Origin: a virus | Reading direction: 5' to 3' (one strand) | Length of the DNA: 62,068 nucleotides | IMG/VR virus record: IMGVR_UViG_3300017989_000122 | Coordinates: 1-62,068 of that record | In this document: positions 14,888 to 23,686 of the stretch, in pieces | How positions within the stretch are numbered: position 1 is the first letter of the stretch | How the letters are laid out: each line of letters starts with the position of its first letter | Notes under the pieces: model-generated | Seen by the model: only the letters and a program-made list of their open reading frames with translations | Told to the model about the DNA's origin: nothing | The model's database searches: none | Position numbers and translations under genes: made by a program

Positions 14888-16414
14888 ATGCCCCGTAAAA
14901 GCAAAGTCAAGCCCAAGGCAGGCGTGGACACAGTCAATGCCAGACTGAGGGAAGCCAGAATCGAGCCAGCCGAGGTTGTCAAGACCCAGGAGCAGGTGGT
15001 ACAAGTCATCAATAGAATGAGGATGGCCAATGCACTGATGAGGGCCAATATGCAAGGCCCACTGTCCAGCAGACGGGAAGCCGCAGCCAGGGGCGGTTAC
15101 AGTTATGGGACAGACCGTGACTTGTATGCCGCACTGGGGTTTCCCATCAGTGTCATGTTCGATGACTACCTGGCCAAGTATCAGCGGACCGGATATGGGA
15201 AACGGATAGTCAATGCTTTTCCAGATGCGTGCTGGCGGGTGACGCCCGAGGTGACCGATGACGAGGACCCGGCCCAGAACAGTAAGTTCGAGGACAAGTG
15301 GCGTGAACTTGTGGACGAGAACCATATCTGGCACTATATGAGGAGGACGGATAGGATAGCAGGCATAGGCCAGTTCGGTGTCTTGTTCATCGGTGCGGAT
15401 GACGGTAAGGAGTTCAAGGAGCCGTTAATGTCCGCCAAGCAGTTGTTGTACCTGACCCCGCTGACCGAGAAGGATGTCACAATAACGCAGTCGGTCGGTG
15501 ATAAGAAGGACCCCCGGTATGGGTTACCGGAACTGTATTCGCTGTCATTCAGCCAGACCTATTCGGATGGCGTGCATTGGTCACGGGTCATCCATGTGGC
15601 CGATGATACGACGACGAGTGAGGTGTATGGGACTCCCCGACTGGAGGCCGTATACAATAACTTACTGAACCTGGCCAGAATCACAGGCGGTTCCGGTGAG
15701 ATGTTCTGGCGGGGCGCCTTTCCCGGCCTGGGGTTCGTACTGGACGCCGATGCCGACGCGGACGCCAAGACACTGGAACAACTCGAAACCGAAATCGAGA
15801 ACTACATCCACGGCATGAACCGCTACATGAAGTTGCAGGGTCTGACAGTCCAGGAGTTGGGTAAGCCAGCCGCGGTCAATCCGAAGTTCCATGTGGACGC
15901 CCAGTTACAGGAGGTGTCGGCCGCTACCGGTATCCCCAAGCGCATATTGGTAGGCAGTGAGGAGGCGCGGTTGGCCGGGGAGCAGGATACCGAGGCCTGG
16001 TTGACGTTGGTCGATGAGCGACGCCGGAACTTCTGTGAGCCGATGATGTTGCGCCCATTGATTGACCGATTGATTGAGTGCGGGATACTGCCGAAACCCC
16101 GGCAGGATAAGTACAAGGTTGTATGGCCTGATATCATGGCCTTGTCGGAGCAGGAGCAGGTGGACATCGCGGTCAAGAAAACCGAGATGATGAAGATGTA
16201 TCAGGAGGCCGGACTCGAGTCACTGATGCCGCCTGACATATTCATGGAGATGATGCTCTTTATGGATGTCGAGGAAGTGAAGGAGATGTTGGATGGCATG
16301 GTCGAGCGACTAAAGGAGGAGGAGCGGGACGCCAGGGAGGCGATGGATACGGACGAAGGCGAGGAGGAAGAGGAGGATGGCGTAGAGGAGGAGATGGAGG
16401 AAGAGAATGAGTAG
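14888..16414 (+). CDS. Portal protein (DUF1073-like)
   Basis: Dodecameric ring at the head vertex through which DNA enters. ATG 14888 has a GTGAGGAGAAC leader, giving 508 residues. The segment around KRIVNAFPDACWRVTPEV and the long middle domain (GIGQFGVLFIGADDG, later GTPRLEAVYNNLL) match the DUF1073 portal family. The C-terminal 40 residues are almost all acidic. Its stop overlaps the next head gene, as is usual for portal-MuF pairs. Confidence 0.88.
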   Translation: MPRKSKVKPKAGVDTVNARLREARIEPAEVVKTQEQVVQVINRMRMANALMRANMQGPLSSRREAAARGGYSYGTDRDLYAALGFPISVMFDDYLAKYQRTGYGKRIVNAFPDACWRVTPEVTDDEDPAQNSKFEDKWRELVDENHIWHYMRRTDRIAGIGQFGVLFIGADDGKEFKEPLMSAKQLLYLTPLTEKDVTITQSVGDKKDPRYGLPELYSLSFSQTYSDGVHWSRVIHVADDTTTSEVYGTPRLEAVYNNLLNLARITGGSGEMFWRGAFPGLGFVLDADADADAKTLEQLETEIENYIHGMNRYMKLQGLTVQELGKPAAVNPKFHVDAQLQEVSAATGIPKRILVGSEEARLAGEQDTEAWLTLVDERRRNFCEPMMLRPLIDRLIECGILPKPRQDKYKVVWPDIMALSEQEQVDIAVKKTEMMKMYQEAGLESLMPPDIFMEMMLFMDVEEVKEMLDGMVERLKEEERDAREAMDTDEGEEEEEDGVEEEMEEENE

Positions 16415-18194
16415 TTCGATTCTGGATGGTAGGGCGGCCAGCCAAACTACAAACGGGTTGTTACAGCCTGATTGCCCCTCCTGTGGGCTGCCCTACCATC
16501 CTTTTATCAATCGGTCGAGGGGGCGGCGCGTGACGCCGGAGATGATTGACCCGAGTCGCACCGGGACATTGAGGAGGAAGTTCGCGGCGGACTTGGTCAG
16601 TCGGTTCACGGCATTGAAGACGGTCATGTATGAGTCCATCGTGAAGTATGATTGCTTGGGGTTGAGGAAGGCAGGCATGACCGTACTGGCGAACCCGGCG
16701 AAGTTGAGGATGGTGCGGGCTGGATATCGACAGTTCGACTTCCCGACCAACCCGGAGAAGGTGGATGGATTCATGCGTTGGCTCCGTCAGCAGTCCCAAG
16801 CCGGCATCATGAAGGGGCCGCCTCGATTCACCATCACGAGGGGGCCGGTGAAGGGGGTTGTGGGGCATGAACGATGGACGGACATGTATATCGAGTCGGC
16901 CTACAAGAAAGGTGTGGCGCGGGGTAACGCCGAGTTGAAGAAACTCCAGCCCAAACTGTTCGGGGCCGAGCCGGTGGCTGGGGTCGGGGCGTTCCTGCAA
17001 CCGGTGCACGCCGATGCTGCCGGTATGCTGGCGATGAGGGCATACGAGGAGTTGGATGGCATCAACGCGGCGATGAGTCAGCAGATAGGGCGTGTACTGG
17101 CGGGAGGACTATTGGAAGGGAAGAGTCCGCTGGTGATTGCACGGGAACTGAATGACCGCGTGGACAAAATCGGCATCACGAGGGCGAAGATGTTGGCCAG
17201 GACGGAAATCATGCGTGCACATCACATGGCGACCATCAACACGTATGAGGCGGCAGGCATCGAAGGGGTGAAGGTCAAAGCGGAGTTCAGTACGGCGGGG
17301 GATGCGGCGGTATGCGAACTGTGCGAGGGGTTCGAGCGGGAAGGGCCGATGCCATTGGAGAAGATTCGTGGACTGATACCGGCACACCCGAACTGCCGAT
17401 GCGTGGCAATACCGGTCGCACCGAAACTGACAAAGAAGGAGGTGGAGAAGCGGGTACGGCGCGAGGTGAGGCGGGAAGCGATTGTCAAGCGTCGACTGCG
17501 TAAGGGGAGTTTCAAGGGGGTCGCCGGGAATCTGCCGCCGTGCATATCGGTGCATCGGTCGATAGCGGACGTACTGGTCGTGACCGGCAACGTGAGGCGT
17601 GGGTTGTCATGCTTGCAACCGAAGGACCACGAGAAGGTGCAGGCCGCACTGAAGAACGCCAATCCCGCCAAGGCGGCAGAGCAGCGGATTGCCAAGGCGA
17701 ACGAGCGGTGGTTGGCGAAGGCCATAGGGGACGCACAGAACACCCCTGATAACCGGCCGTTTGACGTGATTGCGGGCGTCAGCCGGAAATGGAAGCTGGA
17801 CAACCCCACTGGGCCGCCGCCTCGCTACCTCCTGGAACTCAAGAGCATCGTGATATCGAAGAAGCCGGGTGAGTTCGCGAAAATCACCATGAACAAGCAT
17901 GCGCGGATGTTGAAGGCGGCTGACCGAAAGCGATTGAAGGTACTGCCCAAGGACGTATATACAGTCGCGTTCGATACACGCACCGGTTCGGTGGAGTCCG
18001 GCAAAGCGACCGCCTATATCAAGAAGGGATATGGGAACTTCCAGTTACGGGCCATGGTCAAGGTCGGTAAGCCGAAGGACCTGGTGCGACTGCTGAAGAA
18101 GGGGAATGAGGACGAATTGGCGGCATTGTTCAAGAAGGCGAAGAAAGAGAAGCGCGGGATGAGGCGCCGTACAGTGTCGAAGAAGAAGGAGTAG
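16407..18194 (+). CDS. MuF-type head protein fused to a PD-(D/E)xK-like nuclease domain
   Basis: 595 residues. A CPSC pair lies at 23-26. Residues about 200-340 are a clear Mu gpF / SPP1 gp7 head-morphogenesis domain (RAKMLARTEIMRAHHMATIN, ending with the HPNCRC motif at 327-332). These are minor proteins packaged with the head. After a basic linker, residues about 430-560 form an extra domain with D453 in FDVIAG and E477-L-K479 in YLLELKS, an arrangement like a PD-(D/E)xK nuclease core. MuF proteins with C-terminal toxin or effector domains are known, and this looks like one. Nuclease activity is inferred. The target could be host DNA, rival phage DNA, or processing of the phage's own DNA. 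Confidence 0.75.
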   Translation: MSSSILDGRAASQTTNGLLQPDCPSCGLPYHPFINRSRGRRVTPEMIDPSRTGTLRRKFAADLVSRFTALKTVMYESIVKYDCLGLRKAGMTVLANPAKLRMVRAGYRQFDFPTNPEKVDGFMRWLRQQSQAGIMKGPPRFTITRGPVKGVVGHERWTDMYIESAYKKGVARGNAELKKLQPKLFGAEPVAGVGAFLQPVHADAAGMLAMRAYEELDGINAAMSQQIGRVLAGGLLEGKSPLVIARELNDRVDKIGITRAKMLARTEIMRAHHMATINTYEAAGIEGVKVKAEFSTAGDAAVCELCEGFEREGPMPLEKIRGLIPAHPNCRCVAIPVAPKLTKKEVEKRVRREVRREAIVKRRLRKGSFKGVAGNLPPCISVHRSIADVLVVTGNVRRGLSCLQPKDHEKVQAALKNANPAKAAEQRIAKANERWLAKAIGDAQNTPDNRPFDVIAGVSRKWKLDNPTGPPPRYLLELKSIVISKKPGEFAKITMNKHARMLKAADRKRLKVLPKDVYTVAFDTRTGSVESGKATAYIKKGYGNFQLRAMVKVGKPKDLVRLLKKGNEDELAALFKKAKKEKRGMRRRTVSKKKE

Positions 18195-18197
18195 GGA

Positions 18198-18485
18198 ATG
18201 AGTTACTATCTGGTAGATGGCAACAGCGAGATGGTCGGCCAGGTCGGGAGTGGCACGGGCCTCGCCGACATGACCGAGTGGGTGGGGAAGCACGGCGGTC
18301 AGGCCCTCCATGAGTTCCTGCAGTTGGGTGCGTCATTACTGACGGACGAGTTGTTCCAGGACCTGGACGAGGCGGTCAAAGTGGATGCACCGAAAGATAT
18401 CCATGACACGTTGGTCAACCTCCGGCGGCTGGTCGGTCAGTCGGACATCATCGTCATCATTACCAATGGATATCAAGGAGGGTGA
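18198..18485 (+). CDS. Small acidic protein after the MuF gene
   Basis: 95 residues, ATG just 3 bases after the MuF stop with a GAAGGAGTAGGG leader. Acidic and helical, ending in a hydrophobic strand (SDIIVIITNGY). Similar small genes follow MuF genes in other phages. Given the nuclease-like tail on the MuF protein, an immunity role is one possibility. A structural or assembly role is equally possible. Confidence 0.65.
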   Translation: MSYYLVDGNSEMVGQVGSGTGLADMTEWVGKHGGQALHEFLQLGASLLTDELFQDLDEAVKVDAPKDIHDTLVNLRRLVGQSDIIVIITNGYQGG

Positions 18486-18488
18486 CCG

Positions 18489-18737
18489 ATGGCTAACAAT
18501 GGGTGGAAGATGAGCAAAAAGGAAAAGGTCATGGCAAATCTTAATCTCAAGACCGGGGTGGGCTACAAGCCCAAGTACCACAAGGGGGATGTGAACGACC
18601 ATGCGAGGCGCCGAGCCGGCTCCAGGTCCAAGGTTTACAGTGAGCAGGGCAGGCGGAACCATGAGGCCATATTCGGGCGCAGGGAAAACAAGGTAAACTT
18701 TCAGTTGGCGGCAGAATGCCATAGTTCGGCACAATGA
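18489..18737 (+). CDS. Small basic hypothetical protein, 82 residues
   Basis: Strong AAGGAGGGTGACCG leader. Rich in Lys, Arg and Asn with no hydrophobic core apparent, so perhaps disordered or nucleic-acid binding. It lies between head genes and may be a minor virion component. Not recognised. Confidence 0.6.
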   Translation: MANNGWKMSKKEKVMANLNLKTGVGYKPKYHKGDVNDHARRRAGSRSKVYSEQGRRNHEAIFGRRENKVNFQLAAECHSSAQ

Positions 18738-18771
18738 CGATATAATATAAGGAGTAATGGAGTAACCAACG

Positions 18772-20991
18772 ATGCCATATCCGAATGAGCATGCGTTTCG
18801 ATTGAGGAACCCGGACAAGTATCCGAAGAAGAGGAGGCAGAACAACAAGTTTGGTTCCGGTATCCATGCCATCTGGGGAATAACCCGGAGTGGCAAGGTC
18901 GAACTGCAAGCGATTCGGTTCAGCAAGAGTCAGTGGTCATTTACAAAGGCGAAGGCTTGGATTGCGCGGCATGGGTACAAACCGATGGAGCGCGAGCGGG
19001 CGGTTGCCAATACAGTAGGCGATAACTTGGAGGAGATGGTCATGCCAGAAGAAGGAACCCAGTTCACGGAAGAGATATTCCAAACTGTCTCTGCGAACAT
19101 GTCGGCCATGATTGAGGAGCGGGAACTGGATGGCAAGAAGATGTTAGCGGTCCCGACAATCATGATTACCAAAGGCGTCGTGAACGGCCTGCTGTATACG
19201 GACGAGGCGCTCTCCGAGTTCCCCGCCGCGTGGAATGGCAGGCCGATTGTTGTCAGGCATCCGACAGGACCCGATGGCCAGTTTGCTTCGGCGAACAAAC
19301 CCGAAGTTATTGCTAAGCAGGGGGTCGGTAACGTTTACGATACCCGCTACGATGCCGGGAAGCTGAAGTGTGTGTCCTACATCGACCCGGTCAAGGCGGA
19401 CAAAGTCGACCGGTCGGTGATGGCCTCCCTCCGTGCCAACAAACCGCTCGAAGTCTCGACCGGACTGTTCCTGCAAGTGGAGCGGAAGAATGGGACGTTC
19501 CAAGGGAAGGAGTATTCCGGCGTGGTGCATGGCATCCGAGCGGAGGACCACTTGGCCGTTCTCCCCGGCCAGCGAGGCGCGTGCTCCTGGGAAGATGGTG
19601 CCGGTATGCCACGCGTCAACCAGGACTTGGATGGCAACGCGCGAGGGGATGGCCAGGGTGTAGGAGGCCCCAAGCAAGGGGACGGGGGAACGGACACCTG
19701 CGTTTGTCCCGATTGTGGAGCAACCGCGAAGCATGAGCGCGGGACGCCTTGTAATCAAATCAAGTGCCCCGAATGTGGGACGCCGATGACGGGTATGGCC
19801 TCGAACGCGGTCACGAAGAAGGAAGGGGACGGCAATCATCCCGCTGGTCACTACCTGGTCGTCGAGGACCCACAGAAGCCGAGTACTTGGCACTTGCGTG
19901 TCAAGGATGTGGACGGGAAAATCGACCACCGTCTGATGGGTGCGGCGTGGGCCGCACTGCATGGTGGTTACCGCGGGTCGAAGTATGTGGGACCGGATAA
20001 GGCGGAGGCACTGCGGAAGTTGAAGGCGCTGTACAAGCGAGAGGATATGAAAACCCCAGCAGGCAACGAAGGAGGTGACGTGAGTATCATCGGTGGTGCA
20101 CTCGAAGGTTTGCTGGACTTGGGAAGCCGGATTCTTTTCGGCAAGAACGCATCGTTCGGTGACATCAGTCGCCAACTGCATCAAGCCGTGAAGGAGCAAG
20201 GCATCGTGGCGCACGTGGTGGACGTGTTCAAGGACTCGTTCGTATACGAAGTCGCCAACGATGAAGGCGAACCCGAGTTGTTCCAGCAAGGTTACCAAGT
20301 CAAGGAGGACGGGGTCGAGTTGTCGGGGAAGCCAAAACCGGTTTCGGTCGAGGTTTCGTACGTTCCCACCGGCAACGATGGTTCCGGCTCCGTTTCACAT
20401 AACACCAAACCTCACAACAAGGAGATTCAAATGAATCGTGAGGAACGCATCGCCGCTCTCATCAAGGACGGCAAGGTCAAGGAAGAGGACAAGGAGCATC
20501 TCGCCGCGTTGAACGACGCGACGTTTGACTCCCTGTTCCCCCGTGAGACCAAGTCGGAGGAAGAAGAGGGCAAGCAGAAGGAAGGCGAAGGCCAGAAGCA
20601 GACGCCGACCCCCGCCGCGAACAAGCCCAAGGAGACCAAGGGCAAGGAAGCGGAAGGGAAGAAGGAAGGCGAAGGCATCGTGACAGTCGAAGAGTACGTC
20701 CAGAATGCCCCTGCCGAAGTCCGCGAAGGCCTGACCCGCATGGTCGAGAACGATAAGAAGCAGAAGGCCGAGATGGTCAAGGCCATCCTGGCCAGCAAGC
20801 GGAACTCGTTCTCGGAGGACGAGCTGAACGGCATGGCTATTAACCAACTCGAGAAGTTGGTCGAACTGGCCGCGCCGGAAGCCAACTACGCGGGACGCGC
20901 CAATGGCAAGCCGAAGCCGGCCATGAACGAGCCGAAGATTGAGGCCCTGCCTCTTCCCGGTTACGGTCCGGCCAAGAACGAAAACAAGTAA
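18772..20991 (+). CDS. Prohead protease (DUF2213-like) fused to scaffold
   Basis: 739 residues. Residues 1-90 are basic. Residues about 95-290 resemble DUF2213 prohead proteases, which mature the capsid (MLAVPTIMITKGVVNGLLYT, then a conserved VVRHPTG segment and GIRAEDHLAVLPG). A zinc-ribbon-like insert follows near residue 312 (CVCPDCG ... CPECG). After residue 554 comes an Ala/Lys/Glu-rich low-complexity scaffold region. A TATAAT-like sequence plus AAGGAG lies just upstream (18735-18756). The fusion of protease and scaffold with a nested start at 20431 copies the lambda C/Nu3 arrangement. Confidence 0.75.
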   Translation: MPYPNEHAFRLRNPDKYPKKRRQNNKFGSGIHAIWGITRSGKVELQAIRFSKSQWSFTKAKAWIARHGYKPMERERAVANTVGDNLEEMVMPEEGTQFTEEIFQTVSANMSAMIEERELDGKKMLAVPTIMITKGVVNGLLYTDEALSEFPAAWNGRPIVVRHPTGPDGQFASANKPEVIAKQGVGNVYDTRYDAGKLKCVSYIDPVKADKVDRSVMASLRANKPLEVSTGLFLQVERKNGTFQGKEYSGVVHGIRAEDHLAVLPGQRGACSWEDGAGMPRVNQDLDGNARGDGQGVGGPKQGDGGTDTCVCPDCGATAKHERGTPCNQIKCPECGTPMTGMASNAVTKKEGDGNHPAGHYLVVEDPQKPSTWHLRVKDVDGKIDHRLMGAAWAALHGGYRGSKYVGPDKAEALRKLKALYKREDMKTPAGNEGGDVSIIGGALEGLLDLGSRILFGKNASFGDISRQLHQAVKEQGIVAHVVDVFKDSFVYEVANDEGEPELFQQGYQVKEDGVELSGKPKPVSVEVSYVPTGNDGSGSVSHNTKPHNKEIQMNREERIAALIKDGKVKEEDKEHLAALNDATFDSLFPRETKSEEEEGKQKEGEGQKQTPTPAANKPKETKGKEAEGKKEGEGIVTVEEYVQNAPAEVREGLTRMVENDKKQKAEMVKAILASKRNSFSEDELNGMAINQLEKLVELAAPEANYAGRANGKPKPAMNEPKIEALPLPGYGPAKNENK
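20431..20991 (+). CDS. Nested scaffold protein from an internal start
   Basis: Within the protease gene an in-frame ATG at 20431 is preceded by AAGGAGATTCAA, an ideal ribosome binding site. It begins exactly at the scaffold-like segment (MNREERIAALIKDGKVKEED). The 186-residue product is acidic/basic, helical and Pro/Lys rich, as internal scaffolds usually are. The lambda Nu3 scaffold is made in the same way. The internal start is a strong inference and has not been shown. Confidence 0.65.
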   Translation: MNREERIAALIKDGKVKEEDKEHLAALNDATFDSLFPRETKSEEEEGKQKEGEGQKQTPTPAANKPKETKGKEAEGKKEGEGIVTVEEYVQNAPAEVREGLTRMVENDKKQKAEMVKAILASKRNSFSEDELNGMAINQLEKLVELAAPEANYAGRANGKPKPAMNEPKIEALPLPGYGPAKNENK

Positions 20992-21015
20992 CCCCCAACA
21001 CCAGGAGAGAAACAG

Positions 21016-21468
21016 ATGGCTATTAAGACCATCATGGTGAAGGGCGATGGTGTCCGATTCGAGGCCAACGTGACCGCGGGTCAGACCATCACGCCGGGTC
21101 ACCTCGTCAAGTTGCAGTCGGACGGAACCGTTCGCTCCCATAACGCCGCCGGTCAGGCGGCTGAGCGGGCGTTCGCGGTCGAGGACGACCTGCAAGGCAA
21201 GACCATCACGGACGCATACGCTGCCGGCACCCCGTGCCAGTACAACGTGTGCCAGCCGGGTGATGTGGTCTATGCTCCAATCCTCAACGGCGAAAACATC
21301 TCGAAGGGTGACTTCCTCGAGTCCGGCGGCAACGGCGAGCTCCAGAAGTATTCTGCTGACAGTGCGGGCGTGGTCGAGTATCCGTCCAGCATCGTGGCCG
21401 TGGCCCTCGAGGCGTTAGACCTGTCCGGTTCCGTTAATGCGGGTCGGATTCAGGCGCGCGTCGTTTAA
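21016..21468 (+). CDS. Head decoration/stabilisation-like protein
   Basis: 150 residues, CAGGAGAG leader. The sequence is beta-rich with Gly/Val turns and the pattern TAGQTITPGHLVKLQSDGTV typical of DUF2190-like capsid-stabilising proteins encoded beside major capsid genes. Position between scaffold and major capsid supports a decoration role. The family match is moderate. Confidence 0.7.
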   Translation: MAIKTIMVKGDGVRFEANVTAGQTITPGHLVKLQSDGTVRSHNAAGQAAERAFAVEDDLQGKTITDAYAAGTPCQYNVCQPGDVVYAPILNGENISKGDFLESGGNGELQKYSADSAGVVEYPSSIVAVALEALDLSGSVNAGRIQARVV

Positions 21469-21500
21469 CCCAGAACCACAAGCCAAGGAAAGGCATAAAG

Positions 21501-22580
21501 ATGCCACAGGAAAACATCGAACAAGCCGCCCTTGACTTCATCGTCAACGGTGCCGCGATGGGAGATGCCGCCGCACGATTCCTGGCGATGGGTTGCAACG
21601 CGTCAGCAATGCGCCCGTTTATCGCCGAGGACGGTCGGCCCTACATCACCATCGTGAACGAGAAGGGCGAACTGACGCCCGTGGTCGCCAATGCTGCCAC
21701 TCTCCGCAGGGATGAGTGGAAGGACATCGACGACGCGGTGCTGAAGGCCGCACAAATCCGTATCGGCGGTATCCAGGACCTGCAGTCGATGGGCCTCGTC
21801 AGGAACATCGGCAACGGCCTCGGTTCCACCGTTCTGGAGTATGAGAAAGAATCCGACTTTGAAGATGCGGAAATGACGATGGATGCCATCACCCGCGTCA
21901 ACAAGGACCGCCCGACCTATGACACTGGCTACCTGCCCCTGCCGGTCGTGCATAAGGACTTCTCGTTCTCCGCTCGCGTTCTGGCGGCAAGCCGCCAACG
22001 TGGTCAGACACTCGACACCGCAAGTGCCGAGCTGGCGACCACGAAGGTGCTCCAGAAGTTAGAGGACATCCTGTTCAACGGGACTTCGTCCTATACCTTC
22101 GGCGGCGGGACTATTTATGGTTACGTCGATGCCCCGAACAAGAACACGGTCACCCTGGTTACCAACTGGGATGACAGCTCGAAGACCGGTGCCCAGATTG
22201 TCGCCGATATTCTGGACATGAAGCAGGCGAACATCGACGCCCTCCACTACGGTCCGTACATGCTGTACATCCCGACCGGTTACGAGACCAAGATGGACGA
22301 AGACCACACGTCCGGTTACCCGAAGACGATTCGTGCTCGTATCAAGGAAATCGAGAGCATCGTGGACGTCAAGGTGTCGGACAAGCTGGCTGCCAACAAG
22401 GTAATCCTGGTTCAGATGACCCAGGATGTCGTCCGGCTGGTCCAGGGATTGCCGCTGACTCCGGTCGAGTGGCAGACCGAAGGCAACATGCTCCATCACT
22501 ACAAGATTATGACCATCCAGGTCCCGCAGTTACGCAGCGATGCCAACAGCCGGTCCGGGGTCTGCCTCTTGTCAGCATAG
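21501..22580 (+). CDS. Major capsid protein (HK97 fold, encapsulin-like)
   Basis: 359 residues. The stretch RPTYDTGYLPLPVVHKDFSF followed by LAASRQRGQTLDT and LEDILFNG is characteristic of phage capsid proteins related to encapsulins. The C-terminal half carries the domain with KVSDKLAANKVILVQMTQDV. It follows scaffold and decoration genes and is followed by a strong hairpin. No N-terminal delta domain is obvious, which fits a separate scaffold. Confidence 0.88.
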   Translation: MPQENIEQAALDFIVNGAAMGDAAARFLAMGCNASAMRPFIAEDGRPYITIVNEKGELTPVVANAATLRRDEWKDIDDAVLKAAQIRIGGIQDLQSMGLVRNIGNGLGSTVLEYEKESDFEDAEMTMDAITRVNKDRPTYDTGYLPLPVVHKDFSFSARVLAASRQRGQTLDTASAELATTKVLQKLEDILFNGTSSYTFGGGTIYGYVDAPNKNTVTLVTNWDDSSKTGAQIVADILDMKQANIDALHYGPYMLYIPTGYETKMDEDHTSGYPKTIRARIKEIESIVDVKVSDKLAANKVILVQMTQDVVRLVQGLPLTPVEWQTEGNMLHHYKIMTIQVPQLRSDANSRSGVCLLSA

Positions 22581-22603
22581 GAGACACTGCCTCTCCCCCC
22601 TAT

Positions 22604-22635
22604 CCCTCGCCCCGGTACCCAACCGGGGATGAGGG
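22604..22635 (+). terminator. Strong hairpin after the major capsid gene
   Basis: CCCTC (22604-22608) and CCCCGGT (22610-22616) pair with ACCGGGG (22622-22628) and GAGGG (22631-22635), a 12-bp stem with a small internal loop. There is no clear U-run, so it may be a partial terminator or a processing or stability element that separates capsid from the sugar genes. Confidence 0.5.
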
Positions 22636-22675
22636 ACCTTTCGGAGGGAGTGGTTGAACAAGGGAGGAGAACAAG

Positions 22676-23686
22676 ATGAGTTCAGTATTTCGATTGACAG
22701 GCGGGACTTTCCGCGATGGTGTAGGCAAAAAGTATGTAGCCGGGGACAAGGTCGAGTCAGATGAGGACTTGGACGAGAAGTTCCCAGGCCAGTTCGAGCG
22801 TTTGTCCGGTCGCCCGAATACCGACCGTAAAGGGTTCGGTCGGACGAAGCTGGAAGCCAAGCAGGGAGAACATGGTTGGGAAGTCATCAATGAGGCCAGT
22901 GGACGGAAGCTCAACGACCTGCCACTGACCGAGGAGCAGGCCCGCTCGTTCATGGATGACTTCGGCGGTGCCGCCAAGCGGTTCTTCCACTGCCCGCCAA
23001 TCTGGCGTGGTACCTGCTTCATCATCGGCGGCGGTCCATCCCTGAAGGGGTTCAAGTGGCAGTTGCTGAAAGGCCAGCGGGTCATCGGTTGTAACGATGC
23101 CTACCAGCTGGGAAGCTGGGTCGATGTCATGCACTATGGTGATGAAGGCTGGTTCGATAACTGGTACAAGAAGAAAATTGGACGCGAGAGTTTACGGAAG
23201 TTCCCCGGCCTGAAAACATGTAGTTGTGTTTCGCACTTGCACATTCCCGATGTCAAGGTGTTCCGACGACTGAACCATGGCATCGAAGGAATTGAGAGTC
23301 GATGGGAGTTGGCATGGAACCAGTCTACAGGGGCACAAGCTATCAATCTGGCTATCCTGTTGGGGGCACGTCGAATCATCCTACTCGGTTTTGATATGAA
23401 GCCGGAGGGTGAGGACAATAACTGGCACTCGAACTCGATTCATAAGGCCAACCCGGACGTCAATGCCAGGCATCTGCGTTATATCAAGACCTTCCTGATG
23501 CCGGGATTGCTGAAACTGAAGGAGCATCCGTTATACAAGGACCTCGAAGTCCTCAACGTGAAAACTGACCCGGAGAGTCCACTGGATTGTTTCCCAGAGA
23601 CCAACTTGAAGGACGAGTTGGGCATCTCAACAAAGAAGGCGGAAGCGAAAACGGAACCGAAGAAAAAGAGTCGGAGGACAAAGTAG
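22676..23686 (+). CDS. DUF115-like putative glycosyltransferase with extra N-terminal domain
   Basis: 336 residues. Residues 1-95 form a small domain (KKYVAGDKVESDEDLDEKF) that resembles short proteins often encoded next to major capsid genes. Residues about 110-320 are a Rossmann-like domain with FIIGGGPSLKGF near 115-126 and AINLAILLGARRIILLGFDM near 225-245, as in DUF115 / CstII-like sialyltransferase-fold proteins. The last 20 residues are Lys rich. It is the first gene of a six-gene sugar island. A nucleotide-sugar transferase role is likely by fold and context; donor and acceptor are unknown. Confidence 0.6.
   Translation: MSSVFRLTGGTFRDGVGKKYVAGDKVESDEDLDEKFPGQFERLSGRPNTDRKGFGRTKLEAKQGEHGWEVINEASGRKLNDLPLTEEQARSFMDDFGGAAKRFFHCPPIWRGTCFIIGGGPSLKGFKWQLLKGQRVIGCNDAYQLGSWVDVMHYGDEGWFDNWYKKKIGRESLRKFPGLKTCSCVSHLHIPDVKVFRRLNHGIEGIESRWELAWNQSTGAQAINLAILLGARRIILLGFDMKPEGEDNNWHSNSIHKANPDVNARHLRYIKTFLMPGLLKLKEHPLYKDLEVLNVKTDPESPLDCFPETNLKDELGISTKKAEAKTEPKKKSRRTK

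Noticed and set aside
19144-20298. 384-residue open frame on the minus strand opposite the protease/scaffold gene
   Set aside because: It mirrors codon bias of the plus-strand gene, has no ribosome binding site and lies fully inside a well-supported gene.
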